From: Lateolabrax maculatus
Taxonomy: Eukaryota > Chordata > Actinopteri > Acropomatiformes > Lateolabracidae
Assembly (NCBI GenBank): GCA_031216445.1
Contig: CM062196.1
Coordinates: forward strand, 4,715,001-4,779,000
DNA: 64,000 bases
Direction: 5' to 3'
Shown: piece by piece, positions 57,740-64,000 of the stretch
Numbering within the stretch: the stretch's first letter is position 1
How the letters are laid out: every line of letters begins with the position of its first letter
Position numbers and translations under genes: made by a program
Notes under the pieces: model-generated
Database searches by the model: none
Told to the model about the DNA's origin: nothing
What the model saw: only the letters and a program-made list of their open reading frames with translations

Positions 57740-57935
57740 ACCAGAATCTCTGGGTCTCGTTCACTACTGAGGGAAAGATGGAGCTTGTGATCGACAGGTG
57801 GATTAGTGCAATATCTGCAGTTACACTTGAGTTTTACTGGACATGAAGAGTGATCTGTGTTTCAGCCTTAATAAATTTCGGGTTTCGACCAAAACTGTGA
57901 GATCACCGATTCAAGCGGCTGAAATAAGTTTGATA
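57740..57935 (+). mobile_element. Decayed non-LTR retrotransposon (LINE) reverse-transcriptase fragment
   Basis: The + strand reads, with lesions, like the C-terminal RT region of a common fish LINE. SFTTEGKMELVIDRWISAIS (57755-57814) is the clearest segment. After a break, GATCACCGATTCAAGCGGC (57901-57919) is typical of the downstream part. The middle has been lost. It is non-functional. The exact clade (Rex/RTE-like) is uncertain. Confidence 0.6.
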
Positions 57936-58369
57936 CTCAGAGCGTGTGGGCTGAACTCTGACCCCTGCAGCTCCACTTGGACAGATGAACATTTAGAGCC
58001 TTCCTCAAATGCACTTTAACGGTAAATCTTAAAGCAGTAAAGTAATAAACTTCCTCCACTCCCATTGTCCAAATGTCCTATCTGGTCTAGTAATTTCACC
58101 AGGAATTGCCTGTGACTTGACATAATCTTCTACACCATGATACAAACCTCATTATGTGCTTCTACACAAAAATGGGTCAGTAAGTTGACGAACGTAATGA
58201 CATGGAGCCAAGTTGTTGAACAGGAGAAGAGGACTCAAGATGGGGGAACAGTGTGTGAAAACTCATGTGAAGGAAGAAATGAGCTAAAGGAAGAGAGAGA
58301 GAAAGATGTTCTAGGTCTCACACTGAAATCTGAGATAGGAGTGTAGCTGTTGACTGAACAGAGAGGGAG

Positions 58370-58371
<2 letters not shown>

Positions 58372-58411
<40 letters not shown>
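58372..58411. repeat. (GT)20 microsatellite
   Basis: A pure run. A GA/GGA-rich stretch with a CA run (58500-58670) follows; a CA run is also at 59671-59691. Confidence 0.95.
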
Positions 58412-58413
<2 letters not shown>

Positions 58414-60611
58414 AGATGAGCGATGAACAGACAACGCTTGTCCTCAAGTCAAAGAGCTCCAGTGGCTAAAACCCCATCGGGCACTAAGACAGATACACTC
58501 ACACTCACACACACACACACGGACAGGTGATACATCATGGATGTGAGAAGGAGGAGGGGAAAGACAGAGAGTGAAAAGAAGGGATGAACAGATGAGAAGG
58601 AGGTGAAGTGGGGGAGGAGTGGTAGGGGAACAGGAGGGTGAGGGGGCACCCAGCGGGTGACAGAGGGGAGCAATAAAGAGTAACGGACAGTTCACACTTA
58701 CTCTAGCTTTTTCATGTATTTAAATAACAGTGAAACTGATTAAATTATCAAAGAGAAAATCCTTGTGCAGTGTACATCAGTGACAGCATGACAATGTTGC
58801 ATAACAAAATGCACACTAAAATGATTTGATACATTTTCTCAAATCACCCTAAAACTATTAATCATCACCTTAAATTACAAATTCTTGCCCTCAATATAAT
58901 TGTTTACTTAAATACTTATTCCGTACCCATGGCTTTATTTGTTTGCTGCAATTGAAAAATGTATACTGTCAAAACACGACTTACTGTAATGCCCTAGTCA
59001 AAGTTTTAATATAAAAATATTATTTGATATTTATTCTAAAACTATAAGTTGCAGAAGTGGAGTCAACAAATATTATTATTATTGATATTAATAAATTTAG
59101 CTTTGGTGAATTTTAGATTCAATTTTAGATTGATGGCCTTCAGATGTCATGGTGTTTACAGAATGTTTTTTAATGTATATATTCATGTAGAGAAGACATG
59201 AAAATGCACAACACATGTGGTAATGTTCCATCAAAATGCATCATCCATCATTAACTGCTTGTTTCAAACCAAATAAGCAGTTAATGGTGGACGATAGCAA
59301 CTGTAAAAAGGATCTACAAAGGTAGCCAAGTACACATTGGAAGTCCAAAATGTCAACAAAAGGCAACTTTTGCTTTTGAGAATGTCAATACCATTCAACA
59401 CCAAAATAATACTGATAATAATTTGAGCAAATATCTAGGACCAGGAGAAGTTTTGTCATGAAAGAAGCTAAAACAGGTGTTGTTTTATTTAAAAATCAGG
59501 GCCAGTGTGGCTTTAAGTCTTGGGGTGGCGAGATGAGAGGGGGGAGGAAGCGAGTGATGGACAGCTAGAGGGAGGGAACGGGGGATGGAGAGATGGAGGG
59601 AGGTGTATAGTGCAGCAGAAACTTCCCATGCTGGCCTCCCAGTGTGGCTACGTAATGAGGGCAAGGGACACAGACACACACACACACACACACTCGCAGA
59701 CACACACTCGGGGCTGAGCATGGCCCCACGGCTGATTAGCGGCACACAAAGGCCCCAAACAGAAGTAGCAGAGGACACACAATGGGAGCAGGGCCTCAAG
59801 GCGTGGTTTACTTCTGCCCTGAGGGAGGGGGCGAGAGAGGTGGAGAGACAGTGAGAAACATGGAGAGAGAGAGGGTCCCACTGAGGTGGACAGGCTACCG
59901 AAGGGGGGAGGGTTGGAGGGGGCAGAAGAGGGTTCGGTGGGGTTAGAAAAGTGACAGAAGCAGAGAGTTTTGTTTTTGTCCTGATAAAGACATGCTGGGT
60001 TTCTACTGAGTTCTATTTGCAGTGACTGCAGCATCAGGAAACCAGATGAATGGGTCACCGTCACGGCTGCTTGTTCACTGTCCCATCCACCTGTTCTGAA
60101 CCACATCTTAAATTCAGACATTCAAATAGTTACAGATTTATACACAGATATAAATACATATATAAGTTGCTAAGTTAGAAAATTTGGTGAACCAAGAGGG
60201 AAGATGCAGTTTATTTGCACAATGTTGTGGTATCTGCTTCAAAGTTTTTTTTAAAATTATTTCTGGCAGTGTAGGAAAGACTTCAGCATATTGCTCCCAG
60301 CCATTATTACATGCCTACCCACCATAAAACCCCCCAAATAAAAGAAATAAAAATGGCAGCAGACACGAAAGTCACATGGTGTGAAGATACAAATTAAATT
60401 CATAAAAATAACATGAAACGCCAGAGGCAGCAATGAAACGCCACAATTTAGCAGGGTTACGGGTGCTTTTTTAAATTATGTAATCTTGTTTTGCACACTC
60501 ATTCCCTTACAATTGGCAGAACATTTGGATGAAAACATACTCTATGGCTCATACTGTCAGTTTATTCATTTAGCTGCTGACCCAATGTACTTTATGAGGT
60601 TCTATAACCAT

Positions 60612-60629
60612 TGACTCATCGATGAGTCA
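60612..60629. promoter_or_regulatory. Perfect 18-bp palindrome with two AP-1 sites
   Basis: TGACTCATCGATGAGTCA is a perfect inverted repeat. It carries two consensus AP-1 (TRE) heptamers, TGACTCA and TGAGTCA, separated by TCGA. It stands in otherwise plain A+T-rich DNA. Confidence 0.6.
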
Positions 60630-61079
60630 GTGGGCATTAAATAGGATAGACGGTCACAGTAGCAATATTTCTTATTCTAAAATCACTCCTCTATGGTATA
60701 TGGACACAATAGATTATAAATGAATGGCAGAGAAATAATAAATATGATAAGAAGATAGCTTGGCAAGACATTGACATACAGTACATCAACCCTTCAAGGC
60801 CCCTTTATATTCTGCAATTTTGTGCTTGGCTCTCCTAGACGATCTCAGACCACCATTTTTTTGATTGACAACCAAATATTCAAACTCATTTCTCTCACTG
60901 CTGCTTCACAATTCTGACAGTGTTGACATTTAGGGCCAAATCTTCACAATGTGACCGCTGCTGTGACCTGTGTTTACAAACCAACCATTTAGAATATGAC
61001 AGAATGAACTTCTCAGCTAAACTCTCAAACTCATTTTGCAGAATTGGCATTACATGTTGCCTTCTTTTCCTTTGTTTTC

Positions 61080-62010
61080 CTTGGTTACTGATGCCATACA
61101 GGGCAGCACTGCTCAGACTGCGAGGTAAACCTTCCCATCTATGCTGGTAGCTGCTGATCTTCCTCCCCGGGTCTGGATGGGATGGTGGCTCCGGTCAGTG
61201 AGAAACTGGAACCACTTCTTTCCTCCTCTTCAGCACTTGAGACCTTGATTGTGTTGGTTTAAAGCTCATCCTTGCCCAGGCAATTAGCTTCTCGAGGCTC
61301 CAAAGTATCCACCTGCTGCCCGTGACAGATGTAGTAGTGACAGTCAGGCGGTTCATGAATGCTCTGACTGGGGGCTGTCGCACTCCAGTCTCAGTCAAAG
61401 TGCCTCTGCATTCTACCTCTGCTGACTGAACAACCAAGTTCATGGCGAGGGCGAGATGGATGACTGACATGGTGCAACCTGTCATGATGCCTTTTCCTCA
61501 AGCAGATGCCAGTTGTTGTGCCAGACCCAGCAGTGACTCTTTGCCTGAAGTTGCCCTAATAATCCAAAATAAGTGCCTTGAGTTTGCTGAGAACATGATG
61601 TCAATGTAGGGCAAGCTCATTGAGTTTGTGTGGTATGCATTTGCAAGGTCCGGCCACAATACAGTCAGGTCTCCTTTGCCTTTGTGTGCATCACTGAAGA
61701 GTTTTGTGACTACACTAGTGTATTCCAAACAGCCAGGCACTCCAGGGATCCCACCCTGCTGAACTGAGGTGTCAATATAGCTGATCTTCGGGAGGAAGGA
61801 AGCCTTCTACACTTACCAGTGAGATGGTTCTGAAGTGACGGATGTCCTCAGAGTTCTCCTCAAATTCAGATTCAAAGCTCTTGCCACAGCTGGTGTATCT
61901 TGGTGGTCCTGTGCTTCATCATATAGGTTGACCTGGTGGAGTCGGCAGTCCAACCCCCCTCCTCTTGGTCATGGTTTTAACGATCTTGCTCACGTCTTCA
62001 TCAAACCGCA
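61080..62010 (-). mobile_element. Decayed LINE reverse-transcriptase remnant with inactivated catalytic motif
   Basis: Minus-strand frames, read from 62010 down, show ordered RT segments: a leading part with frameshifts (about 61741-62010), a segment with GDLTVLWPDLANAY (61498-61740), an in-frame stop (61498-61500), the palm segment with GCTMSVIHLALAMN and VRAFMNRLTVTTTS, then WILWSLEKLIAWARMSFKP (61195-61485). A separated WEGLPRSLSSAALYG segment (about 61090-61145) follows, implying an internal deletion. The expected catalytic Asp-Asp after Phe-Met reads Asn-Arg, so it is dead. This is a host retrotransposon, not a gene. Confidence 0.8.
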
Positions 62011-62449
62011 ACCACCTCCTCCTAAACTATATAACATACATTTTATATAGTTTTTTAAGGTTCATGATAGCTACCCTGGTACAGGAGGTGTGATTTGAAC
62101 TTGATCCAAAGCACTTTTCATGCATGTATCCTTTAACATGGCTGGGGTTGGGCCATGGTTTGTAGGAAGTGGTTTAAGCTCTTTAAAATGTTAAAGATAA
62201 AATCATTTAGCATTAAAGAATAAAAGCACCAAGCTAACTATAAGTAAAACTATTAGATAAATTGCATTTTCAAGCAGGAAATTAAAGATATGATGAACAT
62301 AGGCAGGAGTGCAGCCCAAACCCTTTAATTTTTCAAAAGATGATTATTTGAGTTATTGCTACCACAGTACATGTTGAGAGCTTTAAAATCATCCCAGCGG
62401 CTCTTTGCATAGATTACTATCTACATATTTCTACAGAGAATGAATATTA
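62011..62449. other. Intergenic, A+T-rich
   Basis: Plain sequence between the LINE remnant and the conserved-looking block. Confidence 0.6.
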
Positions 62450-62600
62450 TATGGCAACGACTAATGAACACGGTCTTCTTTTCACAGAGGAGCAGCGGCT
62501 GCTGTAATCTCCACTGTTCAATTAGCTGCAGTGACCGGGACGCCACCTACACTTCATTAACAGAGAGGGGAAGGTATGGAATTAACCTCATTCTCTCTCT
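62450..62600. promoter_or_regulatory. Conserved-looking block around the candidate exon
   Basis: Contains the 86-nt exon-like segment (62488-62573), with CAATTAG and CATTAAC cores. It stops at a CT microsatellite. Confidence 0.35.
62488..62573 (+). ncRNA. Candidate 86-nt spliced exon downstream of sox2 (possible sox2ot exon)
   Basis: An unusually clean exon signature. The pyrimidine tract TCTTCTTTTCACAG ends at 62487, followed by 86 nt of unique GC-balanced sequence and a donor AAG|GTATGG at 62573/62574. The interior (CAATTAGCTGCAG, CACTTCATTAACAG) looks like conserved non-coding DNA. The frame is open, but the 74-residue translation resembles nothing known, so an lncRNA exon is more likely than coding. 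A conserved enhancer with chance splice motifs is the alternative. Confidence 0.4.
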
Positions 62601-62899
62601 CTCTCTCTCTCTCTGTCTGTGTTTTTTCGCTTTCTCTCTTTATCCCCTTTTTCTTGTTTTCTGAAGAAATATCTTAGCAACAGACAAGTGAAACTATTCC
62701 AAATTAGTTTCTCAGTGTCAGTTAAAACATGATTTCTTCTTGTTTTTACCTTTTAAAATGGAAGCTTCAGGAATATTTCTGAAGAGCAACAGAAACAAGA
62801 GTGAAAACAGTTGGGGGATGGGGGCATAAATCCACAAAGACAATTTAGCTTTTCTGCCTATTTTCCTGTTTTTCCAATTACTTAATGCTATTTAAATAC

Positions 62900-63260
62900 A
62901 CCAGAGCTGAGACACACACACTCTCTCTCTCTGTCGCACACACATTAATGGTCCTCAGCAATGGAGAGGCTCCTGAAATAAGTCACGCAGTAATTGTATT
63001 TGATAAATCATAAAGGGAGCCCATCAGAGGAGAGCTAGCTGTAATAAAATGATAAAATAGACAATTATGAAAAAAATCCCTGGCCTTTAATTTCCTAAAC
63101 ACACTCTGGAGAGGGGCCGTTTAAGCCGGAGCGATTTGACGAGATGCTCAACACGTTATTTCCCTCCTCTTTGACACTTTGAATTACACCACAGGCCTCT
63201 GAAATGGTTGTAATACAAGCAGAACACCACAGATTCCCACTCACTGCTCGTTCATGTCTC
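62900..63260. promoter_or_regulatory. Strong candidate conserved enhancer block near the window end
   Basis: About 360 bp of unique DNA rich in homeodomain/POU words: CAGTAATTGTATTTGATAAA, GACAATTATG, CCTTTAATTTCC, GAATTACACC. Its texture is like that of the proximal sox2 elements, with no coding frame. Confidence 0.4.
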
Positions 63261-64000
63261 CAAAGTCCAGTGATTTAGTTTCATATGATATTTGTCCAGC
63301 AGGGAACTCCTCCTTTGAAGTAATAATATACTGTGTTTTTGGTAGATCGGCCGCCCATCATGTTTGATGGATGGATTGGAGGATATACACATAAATAAAA
63401 ACATTAAAGGAAACAACTTTGCTGCAACCCTATGTGCTTTGAATCCATGTTAACTCCTCAACTTTGGATGCAAATAATTTGGCCTCTTGGGAGCTCTGTT
63501 AGTTGTCTCAAATTGCAAGATTAAAAGTAGGTTAACGCTCATTAGCATTCAATCTCATATGACCCACCCAAGGAATAGATGACACCACAATGGTGTGGCA
63601 CTATTTCTTGTCCAGGTGCAGTAATTTCATCATCAGTGTTGTCATTATGATAAAGATTATTACAGTTACACTTGCAGTACTTGTGTATCAATAAACCTGA
63701 TGTCACAACTATTAAAATATTATGAAGGAAACAAAATGACCATCCAGATTTGGGTATTATAAAAAAAATAAAAACACGTCTTATAAATTATTATCAATGA
63801 TTTTCTAAATGGACAGGTGTTGCTGGTCAAGGTGCATCAGGTGTCCTGATGATACAAACTTCACCTTTGTATCAGCACCAAACCCACTATTGTCACAAGA
63901 TCACATTAGCTCTTTGAGGCACAGATTTGTTTCACGGTTGTATAAAAATCACATTCCTCACCAACTCTTCTGGCTGAGGCAGCCATGACGGGGGGAGATC
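63261..64000. other. Intergenic, window end
   Basis: A+T-rich unique DNA. No gene or repeat recognised. Confidence 0.6.

Larger units (their letters stand above)
57936..61079. other. Intergenic, no gene
   Basis: GT and GA/GGA-rich low complexity (58.3-58.7, 59.5-59.9 kb) and the double AP-1 palindrome (60612). The rest is A+T-rich unique DNA. Confidence 0.6.

Noticed and set aside
62085..62115. tRNA-like T-arm word (reverse of GTGATTTGAACTTGATCC)
   Set aside because: No matching acceptor, D-arm or anticodon stem nearby, so no tRNA or tRNA-SINE is called.
1..64000. CRISPR array, operon, phage or other prokaryote-type system
   Set aside because: The sequence is vertebrate nuclear DNA; tandem repeats here are microsatellites and minisatellites without spacer structure.

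Overview
The window looks like teleost (probably percomorph) nuclear DNA centred on one protein gene, the intronless transcription factor gene sox2 (CDS 23663-24631, + strand, 322 aa). The vertebrate origin is shown by the SoxB1 protein. The fish assignment rests on the form of the glycine/valine-rich linker, very dense CA/GT microsatellites, and decayed repeats of types I recognise from fish genomes. No other protein gene is supported. The remaining open frames are antisense shadows of sox2, translations of dinucleotide repeats, or frames in non-coding DNA.

Layout. 1-19 kb: a gene desert with microsatellites, two decayed MITE-like copies (5.7 and 9.0 kb), a 21-bp minisatellite (5.2 kb), local duplications, and several unique blocks rich in homeodomain, SOX and PBX/MEIS motifs that look like conserved enhancers (1.8-2.5, 7.5-8.0, 11.2, 12.6, 14.1-14.8, 17.1, 18.4 kb). 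19-23 kb: a promoter-proximal regulatory zone with a strong enhancer-like block (19.05-19.43 kb), a small isolated CpG-rich segment bounded by splice-like sites (19565-19882), a second enhancer-like block (21.04-21.50 kb) and two CTCF-like motifs. 23.09-25.6 kb: the sox2 transcription unit, with a GC box, octamer-like site, two inverted CCAAT boxes 31 bp apart, a TATA-like element, a repeat-rich 5' UTR carrying a short uORF, the CDS in a CpG island, and a roughly 1 kb 3' UTR ending in AATAAA. 26-41 kb: downstream enhancer-like blocks (26.3, 26.9-27.1, 31.2, 37.2, 38.3, 40.1 kb), long homopolymer and CA tracts, and a degenerate AGGAC minisatellite (39.4-40.0 kb). 41-64 kb: more desert with decayed transposons (MITE-like copy 42.7 kb; LINE fragments 57.8 kb and 61.1-62.0 kb), two blocks near 53-54 kb, an 18-bp double AP-1 palindrome (60.6 kb), and a conserved-looking 3' end (62.45-63.26 kb) holding an 86-bp exon-like segment.

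How it fits together. Vertebrate Sox2 is a single-exon gene in a large regulatory desert, inside an intron of the lncRNA Sox2ot, and is driven by many scattered enhancers. This window fits that model: one gene, many candidate cis-elements, and no recognised transposon between about 17 and 37 kb. Enhancer and lncRNA-exon calls are made by eye from sequence character and motifs. They need cross-species alignment and RNA data.
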